Below, in pieces: positions 10,961 through 22,640 of a stretch of 64,000 nucleotides of DNA. Under the pieces are notes generated by a model. That model saw only the letters and a program-made list of their open reading frames with translations. It had not been told where the DNA came from and did not search any database. The position numbers and the translations under genes were made by a program. The stretch comes from Cyrtodaria siliqua. Its lineage: Eukaryota; Mollusca; Bivalvia; Adapedonta; Hiatellidae. The first letter of the stretch is position 1; every line of letters begins with the position of its first letter. Location of the stretch: positions 279,133 to 343,132 of the forward strand of contig JAWPHD010001233.1 in NCBI GenBank assembly GCA_037043455.1, read 5' to 3'.

Positions 10961-11879
10961 AATCATGTGTGGATTATTTTAATTGTACTGCTGGATGGCT
11001 GACCCCTGCAAATGTGGGTTTAACAACTGCCATAACGTGGATATATAGCTTCAAAGCTGAGCTGCAACAACGAACAGTGTATACATTTTAGAAAATCCTA
11101 AATGGCCACCATTAATTCATCATGTTCATTGGACAACATATTAGTTTTCGTATTTTGTAGATTTTAACGTATCCAAAAATAGGCGTAGGTTTGCTAATAT
11201 CTAATAACCTTTAACGAAATAACACAAAGTAAACAAAAAGCACTGGCTCAGCTGTTTATGGGGGACATGTATTTGCAATATTTCCTGAAATACAATTGTT
11301 TATACCAAGACACATATTGAACATATGTCAAACACAAACACGTCAGCTGCACCTGGATGAATCACGGTTTATGCGACTACTACTACTACTACTACTACCG
11401 AACTTCATAATAATAATAACATTTCCATGTTCCAATCATCTTGATAAAAGTAATAACACGGAAAAGATATATAAATATACTTAAAGTCAAACTGTTCAAT
11501 AGTGTAGAACACCTGCCACTTTTCAAAGTACCAAAACGTAATCATTTCGACAGGCCGTCTGACGATAAATTACTAATTTATGATATTGCTAGTAATGATA
11601 TTTGAATATTTGAATGAATGATGTTTAATTAATAACGGGCATAACTATACAGTTGGTAGAATATAATGAGATTTATAATTAAGATAAAGGCATACTGCAT
11701 CACAAATATACACTAATTACATTATTAGACGCAGAAACGTGGACTAGAAAGGCCATGGCGATATGACAGACAGAGGAACACTGGCGAAATATGATAACGC
11801 CACCAACTGGCCATCCACAAACTGTACAGTTTGGGACGAACAACATACATATACATTGGTTTGTGGGATGTGTTCAAAA
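10961..11879. other. Noncoding stretch, nothing recognised
   Basis: Unique AT-rich sequence with a short (CTA)n run near 11375-11397. No gene, SINE head or inverted repeat was seen. Confidence 0.5.
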
Positions 11880-12319
11880 GGTCACATACCACTATTGTTT
11901 TGGGGTTACTGATTGGCTGAAAAAGTATAGGATGTATTAGGGTATATCTTTTTCGAAAGAGCTATTTTCTGATTGGGTAGAATTGCCTTAATCATAACTG
12001 ATGTACATAAAATGTCAAAATAATATGTGTAGGTGATACATTTTTTTTATTTGTTCTTGCATCTGGGCTATTTTATTGAGAAAATTGCAGGTATAGTAAA
12101 TTGTCAGAAATCCACATTTATTTGCTGCGTGCCTGACGGTCATCACCGTCATCAAACCGAAAGTAGGTGAAAGCATTACAAAACCCCCAATTGTTTGCAC
12201 TTTTTTAAGTGTTTCTAGGATAAAGTAGCCTAAAAGGTTCCCTTGGATATGTAAAAAGTGTTTTAGGACCAACAGGCTATAATGTAACCCTATGTAAAAT
12301 GCAATAGTGGTATATGACC
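11880..12319 (+). repeat. Left 440-bp terminal repeat (TIR element A)
   Basis: It starts GGTCACATACCACTATTG and ends CAATAGTGGTATATGACC, giving a near-perfect 18-bp terminal inverted repeat. It matches 15957-16413 over its full length with small indels, including the shared block CTGACGGTCATCACCGTCAT, which holds a TGACGG/CCGTCA palindrome. Confidence 0.85.
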
Positions 12320-12431
12320 TAAAGCACAGCATGTAAAAGAGGCTGCACCAAGAGTCGGAATCTGATTTAGTTTGTTTACATTTATTTTTGGCGGGAAATT
12401 GCAGACGACAATGTTGTTGTGGTATTAAAAA

Positions 12432-12791
12432 ATGGAAATTGAAAAATTCTTTGGGAAAATTCATCAAAGTTTTCAAAAAAACACTGATTATTGGCCAGTG
12501 GAGTCTCACTTCTTAGAGGATAAGTGTGCGCAGTGGCTGGGGTGCAGGGATAGTTGTGGATATGGTGTAAAACGTGTTTGCTGGCCAAATGGAAGTATGT
12601 ACCTTGAAAGGGCTCACAGGGTATCTTACATACTGCATCATAGGCTACTTCACCATGAGGTTCAGAGACTTGATGAGCATGTATTGGAATTGGATGTTAG
12701 CCACCGGTGCCACAATAAAATCTGTGCGAATCCCTCAGATTTGGTCTTGGAGGCTAGGTCGATAAATATGTCTAGGAGTTATTGTGCTTAA
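12432..12791 (+). CDS. His-Me finger (HNH-type) endonuclease-like protein
   Basis: An intact 119-codon ORF. The C-terminal part has the signature of the zinc-binding loop region of His-Me finger homing endonucleases such as I-PpoI: SHRCHNKICANPSDLVLEAR followed by SINMSRSYC. This gives an H-x-C-H-x3-C-x2-P-x-D-L-x-L-E-x5-N-x2-R-x2-C pattern. A CAQWLGCRDSCGYG cluster near residue 33 could supply more metal ligands, and RAHRVSYIL matches the segment before the catalytic motif. Proteins of this type would cut DNA using one metal ion. The ORF lies downstream of, and convergent with, a Mutator-like transposase relic, and both sit between the same direct repeats, so it is probably element-encoded. 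The intact frame beside a broken transposase is notable. Expression is unknown. Confidence 0.72.
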   Translation: MEIEKFFGKIHQSFQKNTDYWPVESHFLEDKCAQWLGCRDSCGYGVKRVCWPNGSMYLERAHRVSYILHHRLLHHEVQRLDEHVLELDVSHRCHNKICANPSDLVLEARSINMSRSYCA

Positions 12792-12849
12792 GGTTGGATC
12801 CTGTGTGGGTTTGCACGCTGTAGCCTGCCTCTTTGTAAGTAATTTTGTA

Positions 12850-14598
12850 TTATTTCGAGGTCTTCTGGTATAAGCGTGGTCTTGGGATGATGTGCTCGGA
12901 CAAGCAGCATTTAGTGTCTGCTTGGTTGTACATGCTCTCAAGACATTGTTTCTCAACAGCTGTCCGCGAATATATTTGTTTTCTTCTTGATGTTGCGCGT
13001 AGTGTATACATTTTCAATCGTCTTGCTTTGCTCTTTAATTTATGAGCTATTGATCGTTCCCTTTCTTTTTGTCTTTCAGATAGCACTTGTTGAGTTGTAA
13101 GACTGCGATCGACTTTTCCACCAACCGGAATAGGACAGCCAGCAACTGCGCACAGTCGCCTGATCGACTCCCCCGGACCATTATTGACACTGTGAACTGC
13201 ACTGTGAGCTCTACCTGGGAAATTACGTGAAAACGTTGCATTCTTCGGTAAGGATCTTTTAATTGATATGTTTGTTGCCTCCACTTTCTGAGTGTTTGTG
13301 TTTAATTTTGTTTGACTAAGTGTGTCCTCAGAAAGTCTGTACTCTATGCATTCAAGTCTCAGAATTTGACAAGACTATTTTAAATGTAGGCGGTAAGAAG
13401 CAGCTTTTCACAATCCAGTTATTATTTTTTTCACCACTGCACACACTTGAAAATAACTTGCAGTGTGTATGATTAGCACTTTAGCACTTTTTAATAGCGC
13501 CCACATATTTGTTTAAACGGGTTGTTATACCATTAAAATCTCCATTTTCCTGACCGTGAATTGTTTCGAATTCTGCCTGACACCGTTTGCTTATATCGAT
13601 GGCAAATCGATCACGTATTTGTTGCCGGTATGCTTTTGTATTGCCTGGCGTTTTATTTGTTTCCTGTGATTCTCGCCCAAGTGTCTTGTGTCAATCTGAT
13701 GTTCAGGCATGGTGCTGGTTTTTTTTTCCCCATAAAGTTCTGCTGCAGCCTGATAGGCCTTGGTATCAGGATCAGTTGTTAAGTATTTTACCTCTAATCC
13801 ATCCTCATGCATGTCTCTGAAACACATTTCTTCCTACTTTTGTTCATCTCCAATATTAGTTTCCATGCTTGCAGTTGAAGTGCACACTGCACCCTTGATA
13901 TCACACATCTCATCTGTTCCTGTATGAAACCCATGCTTGGGGCAAAGTTTATTTACTGTCTTCAGAGCTATTATTTGCTTCTTTTTTTGTGAGATGTTCC
14001 ACCACAGTGTAAGTGCACTGTGTTGCGGATTGGAATGGGGTTTTCCCAACCCCAGAGTATAGACTGTTGTTGTACATGCAGTCAGACTGCACAGCAACTT
14101 CCTTTTTGGGCCTGTTTCTCCGCTGATTAATTATTTTCAGTTGTTCTCGTCGTCTTTTCATATCGGCATCATTTTCATTTAATTATTTCATTTACTTTTG
14201 ATGCACTTTTTTGCATACCCGACATAGATGGAGCTGGAATATTGGCACCCAACATTATTTTTCTCACACTGGTTGCTGCAACTGGAGTTTGAGTGATGGC
14301 TATGTTTAATCCCGTTTGCTGTCGCGGCTTTGCACCCCCTCTTTCCGTTGTTTACTTCCTCATACAGCTTAAACATAGTCGAGCGGTATTTGCAAGAGCT
14401 ACAAATGACTCTCTCACGCCAGGCAAAGCCCCTCTGTTCTTCACTAGTCTGGTCAAAGGCAAATTTCCCCCTACACCTGGAACTCCTCGAGACGTGCTCT
14501 TTAATGACTGTGTTCATCATGTCTCACAGTTTTTCTGTGTGGAACAGCTTGTAGCAGCTTTGCTTGTTATTTTGCCTGAAATGACACTTGATTCCTGA
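12850..14598 (-). pseudogene. Mutator-like (MULE) transposase relic
   Basis: Reading from 14598 down to 12850, successive frames give one protein broken by frameshifts. Segments in order: a start-proximal part with MMNTVIKEHV, FDQTSEEQRGFAW and SSCKYRS...KLYEEV (14520-14188); YNNSLYSGVGKTPFQSATQC and VNKLCPKHGFH (14161-13834); DGLEVKYLTTDPDTKAYQAA and IDTRHLGENHRKQIK (13827-13591); a weak stretch to 13290; then SLPKNATFSRNFPGRAHSAV and GPGESIRRLCAVAGCPIPVG (13284 onward). These are hallmarks of the Mutator-like transposase domain common in cnidarians and molluscs, including the Asp-containing LTTDPD core. At least three frame changes and no continuous reading frame mean it cannot encode a working transposase as it stands. 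Confidence 0.85.
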
Positions 14599-14934
14599 CA
14601 AATATTATCATGTTTAATGATTTTTTTTACCACTTTAATGTATTTTAGTGTTTATATGATTTTTGGTATTTTTTGAGTTATCTCCCTTTGACTGTTATTA
14701 TTATTTTACCCTAACCCTAATTCTACCTCAAAATTCAATAAGAAATTTATATTAAACAGGGAAATATTTATAAATCAATGTATTAGATGTCCTAGTGTTA
14801 TATACTCCTTTAGTGGAGTATATTTTAATCATTTCTTGACAGAAATTGCAGAAAAACATACAAAACACCATGCATCATATACTTTTTACTTAGTTTAGGA
14901 CATTAATTACACATTTGGCGCAAAAAAATTACAG

Positions 14935-15414
14935 TTAAATCGACTTTAATTCACTGTTGTAATCAACATGTTTAACCTCGAAGTACTTACACTTGGTCCT
15001 TGCTGGCAAACCTGATACATTTACTCGTAGAAGGCTGAACTGGTTGGCTACGTAGGAATTTAACCCTCCCAGCTGGCGGATCCGAGAAAACTGTCGAAGA
15101 CATTGCCTCAGGCTTAATTGGTTCGTCCCGCAGAAGTTCTTCCTCTTGCACAGTCGGTCGAATGTACTGCACTTTTTCCTTATTTGGAGAGAAGATATGC
15201 CCTTTTTTAAATCCATTATGACGTCTTTTTCATCTTCTTTCATGATTCTTTGGTACAAGTCACACCTTTTTGGTACGTAAGTTTGTATGGAAATGTGACC
15301 AAACACTTGTACATACTGTGTTTTGATCATCTTGGATGTAATATGATACTTCGGGTTGCTGAGGATGGAGATTATCCAAGTGGTCGCCATGTCTACAATC
15401 TCGCCTTGTTCCAA
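14935..15414 (-). CDS. Unrecognised ORF inside the composite unit
   Basis: A 159-codon minus-strand frame upstream of the transposase relic and on the same strand. It contains KKGISSLQIRKK and is rich in Lys/Arg and Cys. An overlapping frame (15172-14987) contains IRPTVQEEELLRDEPIKPE and looks more protein-like, which hints at a frameshift near 15190. It may be an N-terminal part of the element's protein. I do not recognise a family and a chance ORF is possible. Confidence 0.3.
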   Translation of the reverse strand: MEQGEIVDMATTWIISILSNPKYHITSKMIKTQYVQVFGHISIQTYVPKRCDLYQRIMKEDEKDVIMDLKKGISSLQIRKKCSTFDRLCKRKNFCGTNQLSLRQCLRQFSRIRQLGGLNSYVANQFSLLRVNVSGLPARTKCKYFEVKHVDYNSELKSI

Positions 15415-15956
15415 ACACCTTCAACATGCATATCCCTGCATTGTGGAATTCATTTTCTAAACGTCTTCATATAAACAAAAGATAACTCTTAATGAGTCTA
15501 ATGGACTTTGCTGAGCAATTAAAGTGTACAATGAATGCTTAATGTTGTTACTGAAGATAATTATTTAGACTTTTCTTGTTGAACTTCTTTAATTTTCTGT
15601 ATATTTTGGGTGGGTGGGATACTTAATCAACATTTCAATAGTCCAAAATTGAGGGAAACAAGCTAAAACACTTTGGAAAATTGCCAGGACATATTCCTTT
15701 ATATATATGGAAAATCTAAGAAAGAAATATCAATCATTGAAAAATATATGGGAATTTATGTGGTAACGTGTTTGGAGCTAATGCTATTATTTTCATGTCA
15801 ACAGACTACCAGGCATAGTATGCATATGGGAAAAATGACACAGTTTTGTTGAAATTTACAGTGGAATAAAAAAAACGTATCATTTTGTTCTAAAATGTTT
15901 ATTATATCAAACTAGCGAAGCAAATAATTGAATTGGTACATTTTTGTGTCACTTTA

Positions 15957-16413
15957 GGTAACATACCACTATTGTTTTGGGGCTACTGATTGGCTGAAAA
16001 AAGTATTGGGTGTATTAGGGTATACTTTTTTCGAAAAAGCTATTTTCTGATTGGGTAGAATTGCCTTAATCATAACTGATGTACATAAAATGTCAAAATA
16101 TTATGTGTAGGTGATAAAAAAATTAAATGTATTTGTTCTTGCATCTGGGCTATTTTATTGAGAAAATTGCAGGTATAGTAAATTGTCCGAAATCCACATT
16201 TATATGTTGCGTGCCTGACGGTCATCACCGTCATCAAACCGAAAGTAGGTGAAAGCTTTACAAAAAACCCAACTGTTTGCACTTTTTCAAGTGTGTCTAG
16301 GATAGTTCTTGAAAATAAAGTAGCCTAAAAGGTTCACTTGGATATGTAAAATATGTTTTAGGGCCAAAAGGCTATAATGTAACCTATGTAAAATGCAATA
16401 GTGGTATATGACC
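15957..16413 (+). repeat. Right 457-bp terminal repeat (TIR element B)
   Basis: A direct repeat of 11880-12319 with the same terminal inverted 18-mers. It differs by a few substitutions and short insertions, for example about 13 bp with GATAGTTCTTGAA near 16302. It sits immediately before the 58-bp minisatellite. Confidence 0.85.
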
Positions 16414-16509
16414 AAAAGTAGAAGCAAATATCTAACATACAGTTAACATAGCACAGCAATAAGCACGCAGTTCAAACAACAAATACATGGAATGAGTATA
16501 TATACAGAG

Positions 16510-18325
16510 TGAGACACCAACCATATACAAGGGTTGATATTAGGAGTACCACGTTGGTACGGTCTGGGATAACACGTACAATGATCACATACGAGGGTTG
16601 GTATTAGGGATACCGCCTTGGTACGGTCAAGTACAACACCAACCACATACGAGGGTTGATACTAGGAGTACCGTCTTGGTACGGTCAGGGACAACATCAA
16701 CCACATACGAGGGTTGATACTAGTGGTACCGCCTTGGTACTGTCAGGGACAACATCATCTACGTACGAGGGTTGATACTAGGAGTACCACCGTGGTACGA
16801 TCAGGGACATCAACAACTCACATACGAGGGTTGATAATAGCAGTGCAGCATTGGAACGGTCAGGGGCAAAATCAACCACATACGAGGGCTGATACTACAG
16901 ATACCGCCATTGAACGGTCAGGGATAACAGCAACCACGTGCGAGGATTGGTACAAGTGATGCCGCCTTGAAACGGTTATGGACTACATTAATCACATGCT
17001 AGTAGTGATACTAGTGATACCGCCTTGTAACGGTCAGGGACAACATCAACCACATACGAGGGTTGATACTAGAGATACCGCCTTGTAACGGTCAGGGACA
17101 ACATCAGCCACATACGAGGGTTGATACTAGAGATACCGCCTTGTAACGGGCAGGGACAACATCAACCACATACGAGGGTTGATACTAGAGATACCGCCTT
17201 GTAACGGTCAGGGACAACATCAGCCACATACGAGGGTTGATACTAGAGATACCGCCTTGTAACGGTCAGGGACAACATCAACCACATACGAGGGTTGATA
17301 CTAGAGATACCGCCTTGTTACGGTCAGGGACAACATCAACCACATGCGAGGGTTGATACTAGAGATACCGCCTTGTTACGGTCAGGGACAACATCAACCA
17401 CATACGAGGGTTGATACTAGAGATACCGCCTTGTAACGGTCAGGGACAACATCAGCCACATACGAGGGTTGATACTAGAGATACCGCCTTGTAACGGTCA
17501 GGGACAACATCAACCACATGCGAGGGTTGATACTAGAGATACCGCCTTGTAACGGTCAGGGACAACATCAGCCACATATGAGGGTTGATACTAGTGATAC
17601 CGCCTTGTAACGGTCAGGGACAACATCAACCACATAAGAGGGTTGATACTAGAGATACCGCCTTGTAACGGTCAGGGACAACATCAACCACATAAGAGGG
17701 TTGATACTAGAGATACCGCCTTGTAACGGTCAGGGACAACATCAACCACATACGAGGGTTGATACTAGAGATACCGCCTTGTAACGGTCAGGGACAACAT
17801 CAGCCACATACGAGGGTTGATACTAGAGATACCGCCTTGTAACGGTCAGGGACAACATCAGCCACATACGAGGGTTGATACTAGTGATACCGCCTTGTAA
17901 CGGTCGGGGACAACATCAACCACATAAGAGGGTTGATACTAGAGATACCGCATTGTAACGGTCAGGGACAACATCAACCACATGCGAGGGTTGATACTAG
18001 AGATACCGCCTTGTAACGGTCAGGGACAACATCAACCACATAAGAGGGTTGATACTAGAGATACCGCCTTGTAACGGTCAGGGACAACATGAACCACATA
18101 AGAGGGTTGATACTAGAGATACCGCCTTGTAACGGTCAGGGACAACATCAACCACATAAGAGGGTTGATACTAGAGATACCGCCTTGGAACGGTCAGGGA
18201 CAACAGCAGCCGCATGCGAGCGTTGATACTCGGAGTTTCGCCTTGGAAAATTCAGACACAACATTAACCACATACGAGGGTTGATACGAGGAGTACCTCC
18301 TTGCAACGGTCATTGGCAACACATC
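16510..18325. repeat. 58-bp minisatellite, about 31 copies
   Basis: The period is 58 bp. The consensus includes CACATACGAGGGTTGATACT, AGAGATACCGCCTTGTAACG and GTCAGGGACAACATCA. The core (about 16990-18190) is highly homogenised, while both edges are diverged. The early edge units carry GTACCGCCTTGGTAC, a short palindrome that is lost in the core. Confidence 0.97.
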
Positions 18326-20200
18326 CTTAAAGCTTTAAACCGGGTTCTAAAAGGCTGCAAACGACAATTTAAATTATTGTTAATATAACTCTTGCTCTTC
18401 ACCCCACAAATAAAACAGTACTACATCCTTGACAGGAAATATGTATATAAGATGAATTACCATTTCAAACGTACGTCAAAGTGACACACACTCGTGAAAA
18501 CGTTTGAGTTTTCCGAAAACGAGTACCATACTACCTTATAAAGAGCTCGACAAAATCGCGCTTTCAAAGGAGATGGACTACATGTCCTAAATATGACAGC
18601 TGATTATTACATACATTTTAGCTTCACTACGTCTATATCATTTGACCCTGTGACCTGAACATTAATATACTTGATTGGTCTGATGTTACGGGTAAAATGT
18701 AACGAGGAAGGAAATTCAAAATCAGCAACGACACTTTCTAAAATATAATCAAAGAATTTATTCAAATAGTACAATGAAAGTTATTTACTTACAGAATATG
18801 CATCAATTAGATACAATATGTGTAATACTGATAATGACTCGCTTGTTAGAGAATTTAACATTGACGGGTGCACCCAAGAACCTGGTTTAAATCCCAAGCC
18901 CCAGCGGCCTTTTTTGCCAACGTTCCAATGAGGTAGCCCTGCTGTTAGCACTTTTATGTTTGTGATGTCATATACTTTGCTTTGTATTCATGTTTGCAAT
19001 TGTTGTTTGTTTCCTTGCGTGTTTTGGTTGACTATGGTCCTTGATTGCTACATTTCCTGTTCGACTTTTGTATCGTCTTTTGTTTTAAATTTCTTTAAAA
19101 TCCGATTTTAGAATGAAGTCCAATTAATATTGTCAAGTGTCCATTTTATCCAAAGTGTCAAGTGTATCTTTCATCCAAATTGACAAGTGTTCCTTTCATT
19201 CACTTTTAGTTTAAGTCTTTCCTGGTTTAGTTATTCACAATAATCCAAATAATCCAATTTCACTTTTACAATGATGAGCTCACTAACTGCCAATATAAAT
19301 CTCCTCACAATATGTAAATGTTTCTTTTAATTTCATCCTGAACCATTGCAGTAAATACTGAACAACTGAAGTAAATACTGAACAACCATCAATTTTAAAA
19401 GGCCCTATTTATACTGCCATAGAAGCTTTAGAAGTTTCCAATCAGATAAACACGTTTAACGTATTGATTTAAATAACATTGAATGACAGAATCAACGTAC
19501 ACATCATAAATTATGATCTTGATAGTAAATATAACCATCTTATTTATTTTATCCAGAAACTTCTATATGTTACAAATTTTAAATGAACGGTCTTGGATGA
19601 CAAAGTCGATTACATGTCAACATAATAATTATACACAATCAAAGGTAACTCTGGTCAATCTTAAATAAATATTATAGAAGCGAGAACTTGTTTGGGATTG
19701 TAAAAATAAGGACTCAAATATCAATGTAATTTGATCATAGTGATCCTTGGTTAGTGCCCTTCTATATGTTTTAATTGCCAATTGCAAGATAAGGCTCATT
19801 CAAATGTTTGACTGTGTATATTGCATATGAAACTGAAGGACATGATGATGGTAAATGTTATTTGGTAGGACACAATTCACTATTCCAGGTCGCTTATAGT
19901 ACCTTTAAGCCTCGCATACATGTGCGTATATCAATAAGGGTAGTACATGTAACTTATCCTCAGGTGGTCTGTGCAAATATTAATAATGTTTGCCAATTTT
20001 GAGAATAACATGTTCGTATTCTAAGCTATCGGAAATTTATTGAAATATGCAAATGTAATCACTAACAAATGGTACTACAGATATTCCCTAGACACGAAAG
20101 AGACAGGTGTTCTGGACAATAATAACTTCTCTTAACCTTACATAACTTAATAAATGGCAATGTCATTAGTAGTAGTAGCGCTAAACATAAATCATATACT
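18326..20200. other. Noncoding; dispersed repeat copies only
   Basis: It contains copy 2 of the AACCTGGTTTAAA repeat (18862-19080; see 4320-4575). A short run, ACAGGTGTTCTGGACAAT (about 20104-20121), is shared with 6325-6350. A three-copy motif (AAGTGTCAAGTGT and variants) lies near 19130-19200. No gene was recognised. Confidence 0.5.
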
Positions 20201-20450
20201 GTGAGCCATATATTGTGGACATGTCTTGTAGCACAACACATGAGTCATGTATTGCAGACATGACTTTAAGCACAACACATGAGTCATGTATTGCAGACGT
20301 GTTTTGTAGCATAACACGTGAGTCATATATTGCAGACGTGTTTTGTAGCATAACACGTGAGTCATATATTGCGGTCTTTTTTTCGTAGCACAGCAAGTGA
20401 GTCATATACTGCGGACGTGTTTTGTAGCACAAAACACGAGTTATGTACGA
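20200..20450. repeat. 39-bp array with TGAGTCA in every unit
   Basis: Six to seven tandem units of 39 bp containing TGTAGCAYAACACRTGAGTC and ATRTATTGCAGACG. Exact TGAGTCA occurs five times, at about 20241, 20280, 20319, 20358 and 20398. TGAGTCA is the AP-1 consensus, and it overlaps CACGTG in two units. Confidence 0.9.
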
Positions 20451-21595
20451 GGAGCGTTCAATATGTAATGCAAGTAGCCGTAGTATTAACGTTTGGTGAG
20501 GTTTACACACGACATTTGAAAAAGATCTTATAGAATGAACCTTTAGTGACACTTCCTGAAATTTTTATTAAAATCTGTGAAGATATAAGTCTATGACGAC
20601 TGTTTGTTTGGGACATATTCATACACACGGCCTTAAAAAGCGGCAGAAAAGTTTAATGAATTTGCATAGGTCGTAATGTTGGATTCATAAAATATTACGT
20701 AAACGATGTTTTCCATACAAAACATCGATATAGTCCAAGGCAAGAAATGCCGTTTTCTTGGAAATATAAAAATCCTGAAAATACCAAATTCCAATAAAAA
20801 TAATTGTCAAATTCAGTTTGACGACATGACGGAAAATGGTTTCAAATTCATTGGTAACGAATTGAAGGAATACTCTAAAGATTTAATATAAAATCAAAAT
20901 TTTTAGTTACACCGCTCCAAAATGTTATAGCCTGAAGTTGCTCTTCGCCTTTTTAGCATAAAATGTAAGCTATATTATGTCGCACTGACAACATTTAAGG
21001 AACAATAAACCCAAAAAATAAACACATTACAAATAAAAACTACTAACATTTTCATATGGAAGATATAAAAGTTTGTGGTTTTGGCAAAAAAAATCCATAT
21101 TGGCCGTCGAAATCAGATTTTCAGTCAAACAATTTCCCCCCGTTTTTGTCGTGTTCAGTATCATTTACATGTCTTAAAAAATGCCCTCAAAAAACATTTT
21201 TTATTGGATGGAAGTATCTGAAACTTGATAAATTATAGGGGAAAGTTCATTTTAACATAGTCCGTATCAATAACTACAACAATGGACCATAATTAAATTT
21301 TAGGACCATAGTAACTGTTGCATTATATAATGAACGTATTGTTGATGTGTCTTGTAGCACAACGTAGTGGGCGTGTTTTGACGTTTGCCAAGGCTGTGAA
21401 CTTATTTAGACAGATACGTATTGTATATTTAACCCCAGGGATCTAACAATATACTTGACAAAAGCAGAATCTTCATAAAACATATGTTTACACTTGCATA
21501 TATATTCAGCGATAAAAACCGAAGCAAGTTCGAATGATAGTTTTGGATCCACCAATAGTTCTAAACGATCGATATACTACAATAAGTATGGGTAA
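20440..21595. other. Noncoding; possible mariner-like left end
   Basis: TACGAGGAGCGTTCAATATG (about 20447-20466) resembles the TACGAGG..GTTCAA termini of some mariner-like elements, but I found no matching right end or transposase. CGATGTTTTCCATACAAAAC followed by ATCG (20704-20727) is a perfect 9-bp-stem hairpin. A lone relic of the 39-bp repeat is at about 21345-21375. Confidence 0.3.
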
Positions 21596-22450
21596 CATTG
21601 TGTTTAAATAATATCCGACAGGTATTTAAGTGTATAATAACAGTTTTGAAACGGAAGTGTTTATTTCGATTCTTCTGTCATAGCCTAACAGAAGTACGAC
21701 ACTGTATGTGCTATTGCTTTAAAATGAAAGTTGATTCAAGCTTATTATTTTGTCATTTCTGTATCGAACACAAGTCGACAACAAGTCGTCAATATTGTCG
21801 ACAACATTACAATATTGTATTAAAGGAAAGTGTGGATGTCAATTGTTGGGTCATAGCCTAACATAATTATTTCCAAGTTAGCGGTACAGTGTTACAATTG
21901 GAAATCACGGTATTTAAATGCTTTCTCGAAACCAATTGTTAATACGCATCAAGTGTTATTGAATGTGTGTGGGATGGGCACATCGATTTCTTTTACATCA
22001 TTCGTCCAGGATGTTTTGGTCTTGTCGTATTATCGTTATATACACATTTAGATGACTAATATAATTCTTCGAATAAAAAGTAAATAAAGTAAATAAAATA
22101 ACATTGTATATGTATTTGTAAATTACTAAATGTGTTTGTTTTATCGTTGATAAAGCGGCCGGGACATGCTGGATGGTGGATGACCTTGCCAAGGCGGCGA
22201 TATAACTTAGCTTAAGTCCTAGAAAAATATTATAGTAACACTTTTGTTTAAATAATGTACGAGAAGTAGGTGTAATATTTGAGTAAGAACTTGAGGTGTT
22301 TATTTCCATTTGTCTGGAATAGCCTGACATAAGTATGAGATTATATAGGATGGCATTGCAAGCGCAAGGCTATTGCGTCAGAATGTTGCAATAGTGTCAA
22401 ACGAAAGTGTTGATGTTGATTTCTGGGACATAGCCTAATATTATTCTAAA
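21595..22450. repeat. Two diverged copies of a ~250-bp repeat
   Basis: The copies are at about 21598-21870 and 22246-22450, same orientation. They share TGTTTAAATAAT, GTGTTTATTTC, a TCTGGAATAGCCTGACA-type block, GGAAAGTGT.GATGT, and a closing CATAGCCTAA. Between them is plain AT-rich DNA. Confidence 0.65.
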
Positions 22451-22558
22451 AAAAAATAAAATTAATTGTTATACATATATATATATAAACATAATGTTTT
22501 GTTATTGCATATTAAATTTGGTAAACTTATTGAAGCTCACGACATTATTAAGGATTCA

Positions 22559-22640
22559 AAGTGGGGTGGGGGGGGGGGGGTGGATGGGGGGGGGGGAAGA
22601 AAAAAAAATAAGAAAAAAAAATAAAAAAATAATATATATA
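22559..22640 (+). repeat. G-run and A-rich tract
   Basis: Runs of 12 and 11 G with shorter flanking G runs (about 22561-22596), able to form a G-quadruplex. An A-rich stretch to about 22635 follows. Confidence 0.9.

Larger units (their letters stand above)
11880..16413. mobile_element. Composite unit: Mutator-like transposase plus His-Me nuclease between direct repeats
   Basis: A 4.5-kb unit bounded by two ~0.45-kb repeats in the same orientation (11880-12319 and 15957-16413). Each repeat itself begins and ends with an inverted 18-bp terminus (GGTCAYATACCACTATTG), so all four ends carry the same signal, as in an IS-flanked composite transposon. Inside lie a Mutator-like transposase relic (minus), a His-Me endonuclease-like ORF (plus) and a further minus-strand ORF. 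Both outer flanks read AAAA (11876-11879 and 16414-16417), while the inner flanks do not match. This would fit movement of the whole unit but is low-complexity evidence. Canonical Mutator elements have long inverted ends and 8-11 bp duplications, which I do not see. Confidence 0.6.

Noticed and set aside
14706..14722. Telomeric repeat (CCCTAA)
   Set aside because: Only two units. Far too short to mean anything.
11880..16413. LTR retrotransposon with 0.45-kb LTRs
   Set aside because: The direct repeats have inverted 18-mer ends and not TG...CA, and there is no gag, RT or integrase between them. The coding relics are of DNA-transposon type.
20447..20730. Mariner transposon
   Set aside because: Only a terminus-like 20-mer was seen. 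There is no transposase motif and no matching inverted end.
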